From: JBLXBZ01 sp048265185
GTDB lineage: Bacteria; Pseudomonadota; Alphaproteobacteria; Rhizobiales; Stappiaceae
NCBI GenBank assembly: GCA_048265185.1
Contig: JBLXBZ010000001.1
Location: 124,001 to 188,000 of the forward strand
Length of the DNA stretch: 64,000 bases
Reading direction: 5' to 3'
This document shows positions 52,956 to 62,229 of this stretch, one piece after another; the first letter of the stretch is position 1, and every line of letters begins with the position of its first letter. The notes beneath the pieces were generated by a model that did not search any database, was not told the origin of the DNA, and was given only the letters and a program-made list of their open reading frames with translations. The position numbers and the translations under genes were made by a program.

Positions 52956-54338
52956 ATGGCGGAAAAGTGGACACCGGAAACATGGCGATCAAAACCGATC
53001 GTGCAAGTGCCGGAATATCCCGACATGGACGCGTTGGCGGAAGTTGAACGCCGTCTGGCAAGCTATCCGCCATTGGTCTTTGCTGGCGAGGCGCGCAAGC
53101 TGAAAGCTCAATTGGCGGATGTATGCGACGGGCGCGGGTTCTTGCTGCAAGGGGGCGATTGCGCCGAAAGTTTCGCCGAGCATCACGCGGATCATATTCG
53201 CGATTTTTTCCGCGTTTTTCTTCAAATGGCCGTGGTTCTGACCTATGCGGCCGCGCAGCCTGTGGTGAAAGTTGGCCGCATCGCCGGACAGTTCGCCAAG
53301 CCGCGTTCATCTTCCATTGAGAAGAAAGACGGAATTGAGTTGCCGAGCTATCGCGGCGACATTGTCAATGACATCGCCTTTACGGCGGAAGGTCGGACGC
53401 CAGATCCACAACGCCAGATCATGGCGTATCGTCAGGCGGCGGCCAGCATCAATCTTCTGCGCGCTTTCGCTCAAGGCGGCTTCGCCAACCTTGATCAGGT
53501 GCATGGCTGGATGCTTGGCTTCGTCAAGGACAGCCCGCAGGCCGCGCGCTACCAGGTTCTGGCTGACCGTATTTCCGAAACCTTGTCGTTCATGCGCGCT
53601 TGCGGCATTGATCCTGATACAGCTCCTCAGCTGCGTTCAACGGATTTTTTCACCAGTCATGAAGCGCTTTTGCTGGGGTATGAGCAGGCGTTCACCCGGG
53701 TCGATAGCACCACGGGCGATTGGTACGCCACATCCGGTCACATGTTGTGGATTGGAGACAGAACCCGTCAGCTCGATCATGCGCATGTGGAGTTCTTCCG
53801 CGGCGTAAAAAACCCTATTGGCTTGAAGTGCGGTCCCTCTTTGGAGCCGGACGAATTGCTGAAATTGATTGACACGCTGAACCCGGACAACGAAGCGGGC
53901 CGCTTGACGCTGATTTGTCGTTTCGGCTCCGATAAGGTCGGCGACCACTTGCCAGGGCTCATTCGTGCGGTTGAAAAAGAAGGGCGCAAGGTTGTTTGGT
54001 CCTGCGATCCGATGCATGGCAATACGATCACCGCGAACGCTTATAAGACCCGGCCTTTTGAGCGGATCTTGAAGGAAGTGGAGAGTTTCTTCGCTATCCA
54101 CCGCGCTGAAGGCACCCATGCGGGCGGCATTCATGTGGAGATGACCGGCAAAAACGTGACGGAATGCACAGGTGGCGCACGCGAAGTGACCGCCGAGGAT
54201 CTGGCGGATCGTTATCACACCCATTGTGATCCTCGGTTGAACGCGGATCAGGCCATTGAGCTTGCTTTCCTCGTGGCGGAAAATATCAAGACAGAGCGGG
54301 ATGAACGCACCGCCGACGCGAAAGTCGCTGTGGGCTGA
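52956..54338 (+). CDS. Class II 3-deoxy-D-arabino-heptulosonate 7-phosphate synthase
   Basis: A 460-residue class II (plant/actinobacterial type) DAHP synthase, the first shikimate-pathway step, joining phosphoenolpyruvate and erythrose 4-phosphate. Diagnostic segments are FLLQGGDCAESFAEHHADHI (first metal Cys), KVGRIAGQFAKPRSS, ELPSYRGD, SCDPMHGNTI and HVEMTGKNVTECTGG, with YHTHCDPRLNADQAIELAF containing the last metal ligands. I chose ATG 52956, 8 bases after GGGAG; ATG 52935 adds seven residues. It is closed by a strong terminator. With aroQ at 26.4 kb, two shikimate steps are in the window but not linked. Confidence 0.96.
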   Translation: MAEKWTPETWRSKPIVQVPEYPDMDALAEVERRLASYPPLVFAGEARKLKAQLADVCDGRGFLLQGGDCAESFAEHHADHIRDFFRVFLQMAVVLTYAAAQPVVKVGRIAGQFAKPRSSSIEKKDGIELPSYRGDIVNDIAFTAEGRTPDPQRQIMAYRQAAASINLLRAFAQGGFANLDQVHGWMLGFVKDSPQAARYQVLADRISETLSFMRACGIDPDTAPQLRSTDFFTSHEALLLGYEQAFTRVDSTTGDWYATSGHMLWIGDRTRQLDHAHVEFFRGVKNPIGLKCGPSLEPDELLKLIDTLNPDNEAGRLTLICRFGSDKVGDHLPGLIRAVEKEGRKVVWSCDPMHGNTITANAYKTRPFERILKEVESFFAIHRAEGTHAGGIHVEMTGKNVTECTGGAREVTAEDLADRYHTHCDPRLNADQAIELAFLVAENIKTERDERTADAKVAVG

Positions 54339-54374
54339 TCCATCGCCGCTTTGCTCGCAACGTGAGAAACTCTG

Positions 54375-54401
54375 AAACGGGCGGCCTTGGCCGCCCGTTT
54401 T
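54375..54401. terminator. Rho-independent terminator after DAHP synthase
   Basis: The 12-bp stem AAACGGGCGGCC (54375-54386) / GGCCGCCCGTTT (54389-54400) has a minimal loop and ends in TTTT. It lies 37 bases after the stop codon. Confidence 0.9.
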
Positions 54402-54544
54402 GCGTTTGAAATGAAGACCGCCGCCGCCGAACTTGAACCAATGACGGTTGCTGGATTTCGAAAATGGCTCTTAAATTCAAGGAACGGGATGAGAGGCGTG
54501 AGGAGAGATTGCGCCGAACGGAATTGCGCGGTAAATCGAACCCT

Positions 54545-56233
54545 ATGATAGATTCTTCTTCAACGCCTGCGGACGGTCACCTCCGCCTCGCCATCGCCCA
54601 GTTGAACCCGGTTTTGGGGGATGTTTCCGGCAATTTGGAACGCGTTCGCCGCGCACGAGCGCTTGCGGGCGAACAGGGGGCTGACCTGCTGTTGTTTCCA
54701 GAGCTGTTTCTCTCCGGTTATCCGCCGGAAGATCTGGTTCTGAAGCCAGCTTTCGTGAAAGCCTGCCGTGCGGCGCTGGATGAGTTGGTGGAGGAGACCG
54801 CCGACGGCGGTCCGGGCGTTATTATCGGACTTCCGTGGCGCGAGGGCGACAAGCTTCATAACGCCGTCGCCGTTCTTGACGCGGGCCGCATTGAGGGCGT
54901 TCGTTTCAAGGTCGATCTGCCGAACTATGGCGAGTTTGACGAAAAGCGGGTGTTTCAAGCTGGCCCGCTGCCGGGGCCGGTGGGCTTTCGTGGGGTGCGC
55001 ATTGGCGTGCCCGTGTGCGAAGACGCGTGGAGCGATGAAGTATGCGAATGTCTTGAGGAGACAGGCGCGGAGATTCTGCTTGTCCCCAATGGCTCGCCTT
55101 ATTATCGGGGGAAAACGGAGATTCGCCTTCAAACCATGCTCGCCCGCGTCGTGGAGACGGGGCTGCCTTTGGTCTATTGTAATCAGGTTTGCGGACAAGA
55201 CGAGCTCGTGTTTGACGGCGGCTCCTTCGGCTTGCAGTCGGATCGGAGCCTGGCGTTCCAAATGCCGCAGATGGTGGAAGACGTCGCCCTGACCGACTGG
55301 CGCCGGGGCGAGGACGACAAATGGCGCTGCGTTTCCGGGCCAATGGCGAGATTGCCTGATGAAGACGAAGCCAACTGGATGGCTTGCGTCCTAGGTCTTC
55401 GCGATTATGTAAACAAGAATAATTTTCCAAGCGTGGTTTTGGGCCTTTCCGGTGGAATAGACAGCGCCATTTGCGCGGCCATCGCCGTGGATGCGCTGGG
55501 GGCGGATCGCGTGCGCTCCATCATGCTTCCTTATCGTTACACCTCGACGGAAAGTCTTGTTGACGCGGAGGCTTGCGCGAACGCTCTTGGAATTAGTTAT
55601 GAGACGGTGCCTATCTCCGAGCCGGTGGAAGGGTTTTTGTCCGCGCTTGGGCCCTTGTTTGAAGGAACCGATAGCGGCGTGACGGAGGAGAATCTGCAAT
55701 CACGCGCGCGTGGGACAATTCTCATGGCGGTGTCGAATAAATTCGGCTCCATGGTCATCACCACCGGCAATAAATCTGAAATGTCCGTGGGATATGCGAC
55801 GCTATATGGCGATATGAACGGCGGGTTCAATCCCATCAAGGATTTATATAAGACGGAAGTGTTTCACCTTAGCGCTTGGCGCAATACGCATCGGCCGGAT
55901 GGCGCGTTGGGGCCGAAAGGCGAGGTGATCCCACAAAATATCATCACCAAACCGCCCACCGCTGAGTTGCGCGAGAACCAAACCGATCAGGATAGTCTTC
56001 CCCCCTATGACGTGTTGGACGATATTCTTAAATGTTTGGTCGAAGGTGAAATGTCGGTTGAAGATATCGCCGGACGCGGGCATGATCGGGAAACGATCCA
56101 TCGGATCGAGAATCTTCTCTACATCGCGGAGTACAAGCGCCGGCAGTCTGCGCCGGGTGTGAAAATCACCCGCAAGAATTTCGGTCGCGACCGGCGATAT
56201 CCCATTACGAACCGCTTTCGCGACCGCAGTTGA
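54545..56233 (+). CDS. nadE: Glutamine-dependent NAD(+) synthetase
   Basis: A 562-residue two-domain enzyme, the last step of NAD synthesis. The N-terminal nitrilase-type glutaminase (about 10-260) has its triad in LLLFPELFLSGYPP (Glu), FKVDLPNYGEFDEKRVF (Lys) and GVPVCEDAW (Cys). The C-terminal synthetase has the PP-loop LGLSGGIDSAICAAIA, TTGNKSEMSVGYATLYGDM in two parts, and the C-terminal KNFGRDRRYPITNRFRD. I chose ATG 54545; the ATG at 54464 gives a charged 27-residue lead (MALKFKERDERREERLRR and more) not expected for the family. Neither start has a strong ribosome site, so the N-terminus is uncertain. Confidence 0.94.
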   Translation: MIDSSSTPADGHLRLAIAQLNPVLGDVSGNLERVRRARALAGEQGADLLLFPELFLSGYPPEDLVLKPAFVKACRAALDELVEETADGGPGVIIGLPWREGDKLHNAVAVLDAGRIEGVRFKVDLPNYGEFDEKRVFQAGPLPGPVGFRGVRIGVPVCEDAWSDEVCECLEETGAEILLVPNGSPYYRGKTEIRLQTMLARVVETGLPLVYCNQVCGQDELVFDGGSFGLQSDRSLAFQMPQMVEDVALTDWRRGEDDKWRCVSGPMARLPDEDEANWMACVLGLRDYVNKNNFPSVVLGLSGGIDSAICAAIAVDALGADRVRSIMLPYRYTSTESLVDAEACANALGISYETVPISEPVEGFLSALGPLFEGTDSGVTEENLQSRARGTILMAVSNKFGSMVITTGNKSEMSVGYATLYGDMNGGFNPIKDLYKTEVFHLSAWRNTHRPDGALGPKGEVIPQNIITKPPTAELRENQTDQDSLPPYDVLDDILKCLVEGEMSVEDIAGRGHDRETIHRIENLLYIAEYKRRQSAPGVKITRKNFGRDRRYPITNRFRDRS

Positions 56234-56296
56234 GATTCAACGACCCGCGTGCTCGCGCAATAGCCTGATTGAGGCGTGACCGCCGCGGGAAAGCCC

Positions 56297-57526
56297 ATGA
56301 CTGACTATCTATTATTTTTGCGTTCCAACGCCCGTTGGCTCTTGGCTGGCCTTGTGCTGATGTTTTTCTCCGGCTTTGGCCAGACTTATTTCATCTCGCT
56401 TTTCGCTGGCCAGTTGCGCGCCGAGTTTTCCCTTTCGCATGGTGAGTTCGGTGGAATTTACATGGCGGCGACGCTTCTCTCCGCCGCTTGCCTGACATAT
56501 GTGGGTAAACTGGTGGATACTCACGCCATTGGTACGGTTGCGGTCTGGGTGATCCTGGCTTTGGCGCTTTTTTCCGCAGGGATGGGCTTTGTCGCTTCGG
56601 CGCCAATGTTGTTCGTCGTGATTTTCGGTCTACGCCTGTTTGGTCAGGGTATGATGACCCATACGGCCATGACAGGCATGGGGCGTTGGTATGCGGCCAA
56701 TCGCGGGCGTGCGGTCTCCATCGCGTCTATGGGGATGCAGTTTGGCGAGGCGAGCTTGCCGATCCTGACTGTCTTGACCATCGCGTGGGTGGGGTGGCGT
56801 GGAAGTTGGTTCCTTGGTGTCGGTGTCTTGTTGTTATTGGCTTTGCCGCTCGTGGTCATTTTGTTGCGGGTTGAGCGCACGCCCAACGCCAAGAAAGCCG
56901 AACCGGTGGCGGAAGGCGGGCGGAACTGGACGCGCCGTGAGGTTCTGCGAGATCCGGCGTTTTGGGCCATTTGCACGGGAACCTTGGCTCCGCCTTTCAT
57001 CGCCACGACGATTTTCTTTCATCAGGTTTATCTCGTGGAGCTTCGCGGCTGGACGATCGAGCTTTTCGCCTCGGCCTTTGTGGCCATGTCCAGCATGACG
57101 ATCATTTTTGCTTTGATTGCAGGGTGGGCGATTGATCGGTTTTCCGCTGTTCGTTTGTTGCCCGGTTTCTTGATTCCTATGGGATGCGCCTGTCTTGTGC
57201 TGGCCTATGTGACGGCGCCTTGGGCGGCTTTCGCCTTCATGATGCTTCTTGGCGTCAGCAATGGTTTCAGCAGCACGCTGTTGGGCGCGCTTTGGCCGGA
57301 AATCTACGGGACGCGCTATCTCGGCTCCGTCCGCTCTGTGGTTGTGGCGATGATGGTGCTATTCTCCGCCCTTGGGCCGGGCGTCACTGGCTACTTGCTT
57401 GACGCGGGCGTGGCTTATGAAACGCAAATTGTCGGCATGGCGTTATACTGTTTCGCGATTGTCGTCGTCATGACTCTGGTTTCACGGGCTTTGGTCGCCC
57501 GGGCGGCGCAGACGCCGTCCACATAA
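56297..57526 (+). CDS. Major facilitator superfamily transporter
   Basis: A 409-residue MFS permease with about 12 predicted TM segments in two halves. The typical loop between TM2 and TM3 is YVGKLVDTHAIGTV. GMGRWYAANRGRAVSIASMG, then FGEASLPIL, resembles the oxalate/formate-antiporter-like or monocarboxylate-like MFS groups. The substrate cannot be read from sequence. I chose ATG 56297, behind CGGGAAAG; an earlier GTG at 56276 would add seven residues. It lies between nadE and gltX without an obvious shared function. Confidence 0.88.
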   Translation: MTDYLLFLRSNARWLLAGLVLMFFSGFGQTYFISLFAGQLRAEFSLSHGEFGGIYMAATLLSAACLTYVGKLVDTHAIGTVAVWVILALALFSAGMGFVASAPMLFVVIFGLRLFGQGMMTHTAMTGMGRWYAANRGRAVSIASMGMQFGEASLPILTVLTIAWVGWRGSWFLGVGVLLLLALPLVVILLRVERTPNAKKAEPVAEGGRNWTRREVLRDPAFWAICTGTLAPPFIATTIFFHQVYLVELRGWTIELFASAFVAMSSMTIIFALIAGWAIDRFSAVRLLPGFLIPMGCACLVLAYVTAPWAAFAFMMLLGVSNGFSSTLLGALWPEIYGTRYLGSVRSVVVAMMVLFSALGPGVTGYLLDAGVAYETQIVGMALYCFAIVVVMTLVSRALVARAAQTPST

Positions 57527-57583
57527 ACATGTATAGAACATCGAATCTTGCCGTTACGCTTTGATTGGAGTACCTCAGCGCTT

Positions 57584-58945
57584 ATGACAACCGTACGCTT
57601 CGCCCCTTCGCCGACGGGCTATCTTCACATCGGCAACGCACGCCCCGCGCTTCTCAATTGGTTGTTCGCCAAACGCGAGAAGGGCAGTTTCATCTTGCGC
57701 TATGACGACACGGACACCGTTCGTTCAAAGGCTGAGTATGCGCAGGCGATCGCCGAGGACCTGGCGTGGCTCGGGATCAACCCTGATCGGTCCGAACGTC
57801 AGTCGGACCGGGTGGGAAGCTATGAGGCGGCGGCTGAAAAGCTGAAGCAAGCCGGGCTTTTGTACCCATGTTATGAGACGTCGGATGAACTGGAGCGACG
57901 GCGTTCGCGCGCGCGCGCGCTTGGCCGTCCGCCTGTTTATGACCGCGCCGCCCTCAAATTGAGCGCGGAAGAAAAAGCCGCGTTTGAAGCCGAAGGGCGC
58001 CAGCCGCACTGGCGTTTCTTGTTGCCGAATTTCACTGATGGCGATCCATTCTCCACCCAGCGCACGGAAGTCACCTGGGACGATCTGTGCCGTGGCCCGC
58101 AAACAGTTGATTTGGCCTCGCTCTCCGATCCGGTGTTGATCCGTCAGGACGGTAGCTTTCTTTATACTTTCCCCTCGATTCTGGATGACATCGAGATGGG
58201 TGTCACTCATGTGATCCGGGGCGAGGATCACGTGGCCAACACGGGCGTTCAGATCTCGATTTTCCGCGCTCTGGGCGCTGACGTTCCTGTCTTCGGTCAT
58301 CATAACCTTCTGACCACAATTGACGGCGAAGGCCTCTCCAAACGTTCCGGAGCATTATCGTTGCGCTCTCTGCGCGCGGAGGGCGTTGAGCCGATGGCGG
58401 TGGCCTCTCTTGCTGCGTTAACCGGAACCAGTCATGCGATTGAGCCGGTGGCCAACATGGACGCTCTGGCTGAGATGGTGGACTTGACCACAATTTCCAA
58501 ATCTTCCGCGAAATTTGATCCGGAAGACCTGAAGCCGTTAAACGCGAAGCTGGTGCATTCAATGTCCTATGACGAGGTTGCGCCGCGTCTGCAAGCTCTT
58601 GGGGTTGAAGGCGGCGCCGTCTTCTGGGCGGCCGTTCATGAAAATTGCGCCACTGTGGCGGAGGCGAAGGACTGGTGGAGCGTCGTCACGGGACCGGTGA
58701 CGCCTGACGTGTCCGATGAAGATCGCGAGTTTTTGGCGGCGGCGAAAGAAGCGTTGCCGGAGGGGGCGTGGAGCGAGGCGACATGGGGCGAATGGACGTC
58801 AGCGGTGAAAGCTGCGACTGGGCGCAAAGGTCGGGGGTTGTTCATGCCCTTACGAAAGGCGCTGACGGGTTTGGCGCATGGACCGGATATGAAAGCGATG
58901 TTGCCGCTTATTGGCCGAGATAATACTCTGGCCCGACTACCCTGA
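57584..58945 (+). CDS. gltX: Glutamyl-tRNA synthetase
   Basis: A 453-residue class I synthetase. The HIGH-type motif is FAPSPTGYLHIGNARPAL and the KMSKS-type motif is GEGLSKRSGALSL. FILRYDDTD and VIRGEDHVANTGVQ are typical of the alphaproteobacterial GluRS branch. This class often has two gltX genes, one charging tRNA-Gln for later amidation. Which one this is cannot be told here. I chose ATG 57584; a longer frame to 57548 lacks family similarity. Its last 38 bases overlap the opposing DUF2865 gene tail to tail. Confidence 0.95.
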   Translation: MTTVRFAPSPTGYLHIGNARPALLNWLFAKREKGSFILRYDDTDTVRSKAEYAQAIAEDLAWLGINPDRSERQSDRVGSYEAAAEKLKQAGLLYPCYETSDELERRRSRARALGRPPVYDRAALKLSAEEKAAFEAEGRQPHWRFLLPNFTDGDPFSTQRTEVTWDDLCRGPQTVDLASLSDPVLIRQDGSFLYTFPSILDDIEMGVTHVIRGEDHVANTGVQISIFRALGADVPVFGHHNLLTTIDGEGLSKRSGALSLRSLRAEGVEPMAVASLAALTGTSHAIEPVANMDALAEMVDLTTISKSSAKFDPEDLKPLNAKLVHSMSYDEVAPRLQALGVEGGAVFWAAVHENCATVAEAKDWWSVVTGPVTPDVSDEDREFLAAAKEALPEGAWSEATWGEWTSAVKAATGRKGRGLFMPLRKALTGLAHGPDMKAMLPLIGRDNTLARLP

Positions 58946-60263
58946 CGGGTTTTTTCTTTTTGACGGCCGGAGAGTTGTCCTCTTCGGCTGTTTCGCCGTG
59001 GCTAATGTCTTCTTCCTCATGCGTTTGCGCTTCAGGGCGGGTGGAAGAGGTGGCCGGAAGCCGCTTTCTTCGAGTGAGAACCTCAAATGAGCCATTGCTT
59101 TGCTCAAGATTGGGATTGTAGCCCAATAGAGCGTTCATCTTGCTGTCGGGGTCGGCGCCCGCTGGGGCTTTGAACGCTGCAACGTCGATGCTTTCACGCA
59201 AATTAGGCGCGGCGGCGCCGTCGCCATTGAGCGGCTCAAGCGAGCGCGAGCGTAAATAGCCTGCCGCGGCGTCCTCATCGCTGCGGATAAGGCTCGTCAT
59301 CGTCTGGCGTTCGCCCGGGTCGCCCGAGCAACTACAGCCGTCTACATACTTTGTTCTAAACAGATTGGCGTTCGGCTCTTCATCATAGCGTGCGCCGTCC
59401 AGCGCCATGAGGTTCTCCACCGTTTCTCCGGGATTTCGGTGTACGAACAGGCGCACGTCGGCGGCGGGGCACATGGAGCGACACACGGCTTCATCGCGGC
59501 TGAAAGCTTCTTTCTTGACGGAAAAGCTGACGGGAAAGAAGAAGCCGTCGCAAGTGCGCACGCAAACTGTACGATAGTTTCCGCGGCCAAATCGGGATGA
59601 GACCAGCCCGTCGTTGTAATCGTAATGAGCTTGCGAGTAGGACGGTGAAGTTGAAGAGGACGCGCGGCGGGGGGCGTTCTCCTTTCGTGGACGCGCAAGA
59701 AAAAGATCGAGTTCGCGCTGCCGCTGCGAGGCTTGCGACGGCGGAGAAGCGCCGTGCGGGGCAATAATGTTATCTTGGCTCTGTGGTAAAAGCGGGCGTC
59801 CGTCTCCACGTGAATTTGCGTAACGGACCGTGGGAGCGGCGGCGGTCCTTGTCTGCTTTTGGGAGGCGCAGGCTTTGCGGTTGTAAGCGCGTTCAAGCTT
59901 GGCCAGTCGCCTTTGGTTTCTCCCAGCGCCGCCGGCTTTGCGGCTTTGACGTTGCAGACTTTCAAGGTTTTGTTTCATACGAGCAATTTTGGGGATGAGC
60001 GCGGCGCAGGCCGTTTGCGCGTTGGCTGCGCCGCAGGAAAAATAACGGGCGTCGCGCTGGGCCATGCCCAAGGCTTGCGCCTGTCGTTTGGCCGCCGCGT
60101 CCCATTTGTTTCCCGCCGAGCTGGAGGCCGAACGCAACTGGCCAATCTGGCGTGTGAGATCAGCGCAACTCGCAGCCCAGGATTCTTGCGCGTGAAGAAT
60201 CAAGAAAATAACGCAAGCCGCTGAAATTTTTAATACTTTTGTGGATTTTTTCTTGTCCGGCAT
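58908..60263 (-). CDS. DUF2865 domain-containing exported protein
   Basis: A 451-residue protein with a signal peptide (KVLKISAACVIFLILHAQES, then WAASC). An Arg/Gln/Ala-rich helical region follows (about 35-150), with TCAALIPKIARMKQNLESL-type sequence, then a Ser/Pro-rich linker. The DUF2865 core is at about 225-320: VCVRTCDGFFFPVSFSV, DEAVCRSMCPAADVRLFVH, FRTKYVDGCSCSG. Its Cys residues probably form disulfides. The family is almost confined to Alphaproteobacteria and has no known activity. The C-terminal tail is Lys/Glu-rich and ends in YYLGQ. Its 3' end overlaps gltX by 38 bases. Confidence 0.85.
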   Translation of the reverse strand: MPDKKKSTKVLKISAACVIFLILHAQESWAASCADLTRQIGQLRSASSSAGNKWDAAAKRQAQALGMAQRDARYFSCGAANAQTACAALIPKIARMKQNLESLQRQSRKAGGAGRNQRRLAKLERAYNRKACASQKQTRTAAAPTVRYANSRGDGRPLLPQSQDNIIAPHGASPPSQASQRQRELDLFLARPRKENAPRRASSSTSPSYSQAHYDYNDGLVSSRFGRGNYRTVCVRTCDGFFFPVSFSVKKEAFSRDEAVCRSMCPAADVRLFVHRNPGETVENLMALDGARYDEEPNANLFRTKYVDGCSCSGDPGERQTMTSLIRSDEDAAAGYLRSRSLEPLNGDGAAAPNLRESIDVAAFKAPAGADPDSKMNALLGYNPNLEQSNGSFEVLTRRKRLPATSSTRPEAQTHEEEDISHGETAEEDNSPAVKKKKPVRVVGPEYYLGQ

Positions 60264-60627
60264 GGCTGCGGCACGTTCCTTGAGCCACTTTGGCGTGGCT
60301 ATCCCTTGCTCATTTTCTCAAATGCACTATCTCCAACGCGAGCATGTTGCGCAAGGTAAGCTTGTCAGTAAGGTGAATCACGGCCTAACTCCGACTTGAG
60401 TTAGTCGAGGGCGTTGAAGTCCTCGTCGTTTAAATAATTCGCCGCAGTTATGTTTGGGAGAATTTTCATAACTATCTGAACATGTGGCGATGGATTAATG
60501 ATCGGTTGCCTAGTAAAAGTGTATGGCTTGCACTTGGTTATTGAAAAAGGACTAAGCCGTGATCTCGCCTTGTTGACGATTTAATTGATTTGGCGAACTT
60601 GTGGCGTTTGTAACAGCGAGAGTAAAG
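60264..60627. other. Divergent intergenic region with a perfect small palindrome
   Basis: 364 bases without a gene. CTAACTC (60385-60391) and GAGTTAG (60398-60404) form a perfect 7-bp dyad with a 6-base spacer, and CGACT/AGTCG (60392-60407) is nested across it. It could be an operator for the DUF2865 or metallo-beta-lactamase-fold gene; no regulator is adjacent. Confidence 0.35.
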
Positions 60628-61587
60628 ATGACGGATGAGATCGAAGAAAACTCAAAGGAAGTCGAAAAAATCATCCGCTCCGAGTTCGAAAATCTTGGAG
60701 GTGGATGTTATGTTTTCAAGATTGAAGGCGGTTGCAACACCGGATTGATTATCGGCTCCGATAACATCTGCCTTATAGATCCTCAGCCGTCGGTCGAAAT
60801 GCACCGTATGTTGATGAGCCGGATTGAAAAAACTGGCGACAAATCCGTGAACAGAGCCGTCTTTTCGCATTTTCATGCTCACGCCACGCTTGGCGCGTTA
60901 AATTTGCCGTCCAGTGAAATTATCTCTTCTGATTTGACCGCACGGATGCTTGAGGGACGGGGGCGTGAAAATTGCGCGCTTGAACTGGCGCGTGAACCGG
61001 AGCTTTTCGTTCGTGAACCGGACCTGATTTCTCCAGTGAGGCCGACCTTGACCTTTTCTTCGGCGCTTTCAATCATTGACGGAGAAAGTGAAATTCGCCT
61101 CATGAACCTCGGGCGCGGGCATACCATGGGCGACGTTGTTAGCCATCATCCTGAAGCAGGAGTGATTTACGCTGGCGATCTTGTCAGCAGCAATGTCAGC
61201 CCTCTGTGTCATGACGGTCATTTGTTCGATTGGGTTAAATCCTTGTCGCGGGTTCTTGCGTTTCGGCCTCAAAAAATGGTTCCAGGACATGGGGCGACGT
61301 TGAATGGCGAAAAGGCCATTGCCGCCGCCGTTGAAAAAACGCAAGTTTATCTGACGCAGCTTCTTGACTCCGTGTCTGCTTGTCTGGATGCGGAAACAAG
61401 CGAAGAAGATACCGTTTTCGCCGTCTATGATGCGTTGGCTCCGCAGTTTGAGAGCTTTGATAAGTTTGAAGACTATCTTCCGATCAATGTGGCGCGTGCG
61501 CGCGCCGAGCTTCTGGGCGCCGACCAGCCTGAAATTTGGACGCGGGAAAAGGAACAGGCGGTTCGTCTGGAGAAGACGCGTTCATAA
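60628..61587 (+). CDS. Metallo-beta-lactamase-fold protein with altered metal-binding motif
   Basis: A 319-residue MBL-fold protein. The usual HxHxDH is here SHFHAHATLGA: His81, His83 and His85 are present, but the Asp is replaced by His85 and the following His by Ala86. The other ligands look intact: LGRGHTMGDVV, IYAGDLVSS and the late VPGHG. The order and sequence (IISSDLTARMLEGRG, GDGESE-like region, RPQKMVPGHG) resemble the MBL group near SoxH and quinoprotein-relay hydrolases, some of which also deviate at this motif. A hydrolase with one altered metal site is likely; the substrate is unknown. I chose ATG 60628; GTG 60601 would add nine residues. creA follows 58 bases later. Confidence 0.8.
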   Translation: MTDEIEENSKEVEKIIRSEFENLGGGCYVFKIEGGCNTGLIIGSDNICLIDPQPSVEMHRMLMSRIEKTGDKSVNRAVFSHFHAHATLGALNLPSSEIISSDLTARMLEGRGRENCALELAREPELFVREPDLISPVRPTLTFSSALSIIDGESEIRLMNLGRGHTMGDVVSHHPEAGVIYAGDLVSSNVSPLCHDGHLFDWVKSLSRVLAFRPQKMVPGHGATLNGEKAIAAAVEKTQVYLTQLLDSVSACLDAETSEEDTVFAVYDALAPQFESFDKFEDYLPINVARARAELLGADQPEIWTREKEQAVRLEKTRS

Positions 61588-61645
61588 ACTACGACGAAGA
61601 CGCGGTCGATGTAATTGCGCGCATTCATCAGAGGGTTAGTAAAAT

Positions 61646-62152
61646 ATGATACGTTTGGTTTTTGCTTTTCTTTTTGTTGTTATCGCCGCAGGCGCGGCGA
61701 CGGCGGCGGAGGAGCCGGATCTGATTTTTCGCAAGTCCACAGTGTGGAAATTCCTGACCCCGGACCATAAGTTGGCCACCTATGCTATCGACGATCCTTT
61801 GGTGGAGGGCGTTGCGTGTCATTTCACGGTGCCGGAGAAGGGGGGCTTGTCCGGTTGGCTGGGCGTGGCTGAAGAAGTGTCGGATATATCGCTCGCGTGC
61901 AGGCAGGTCGGGCCTGTGAAATTTAAGGAAAAATTCGAGCAAGGCGCGGAAATGTATCGACAGGGACGCTCGTTCCTGTTCAAGAAAATGCGCATTGTTC
62001 GGGGCTGCGATGTTACTCGTAACGTTTTGGTTTATCTCGTTTATTCAGATAAAATCGTGGAAGGTAGCCCCAAGAATTCGACGTCGACGGTTCCTATTAT
62101 GCCTTGGGGTGACTATGAAGCTGAGAAATGCGGTGCTTGGTTGGAGGACTAA
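61646..62152 (+). CDS. creA: CreA family exported protein
   Basis: A 168-residue protein with a signal peptide (MIRLVFAFLFVVIAAGAATA, cleaved near AAEEPD). The CreA domain shows DDPLVEGVACHFTVPEKGG, SDISLACRQVGP, SFLFKKMRIVRGCDVTRNVL (in two parts) and WGDYEAEKCGAWLED as usual. The four Cys probably form disulfides. CreA has no established function. It is followed by a perfect terminator. It may be co-transcribed with the MBL-fold gene, but the 58-base gap leaves this open. Confidence 0.93.
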   Translation: MIRLVFAFLFVVIAAGAATAAEEPDLIFRKSTVWKFLTPDHKLATYAIDDPLVEGVACHFTVPEKGGLSGWLGVAEEVSDISLACRQVGPVKFKEKFEQGAEMYRQGRSFLFKKMRIVRGCDVTRNVLVYLVYSDKIVEGSPKNSTSTVPIMPWGDYEAEKCGAWLED

Positions 62153-62176
62153 ACGCGTTTTCGCCGGGGCGAGTTT

Positions 62177-62210
62177 AAAAAGCGAATGTCGCATGCGACA
62201 TTCGCTTTTT
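62177..62210. terminator. Perfect-palindrome terminator between creA and an ArsR-family gene
   Basis: A 34-base perfect palindrome (AAAAAGCGAATGTCGC mirrored at 62195-62210) gives a long stem with T-runs on both strands. It lies between convergent genes and ends both. Confidence 0.92.
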
Positions 62211-62229
62211 CGTCCTTTACCCGCAGTTT

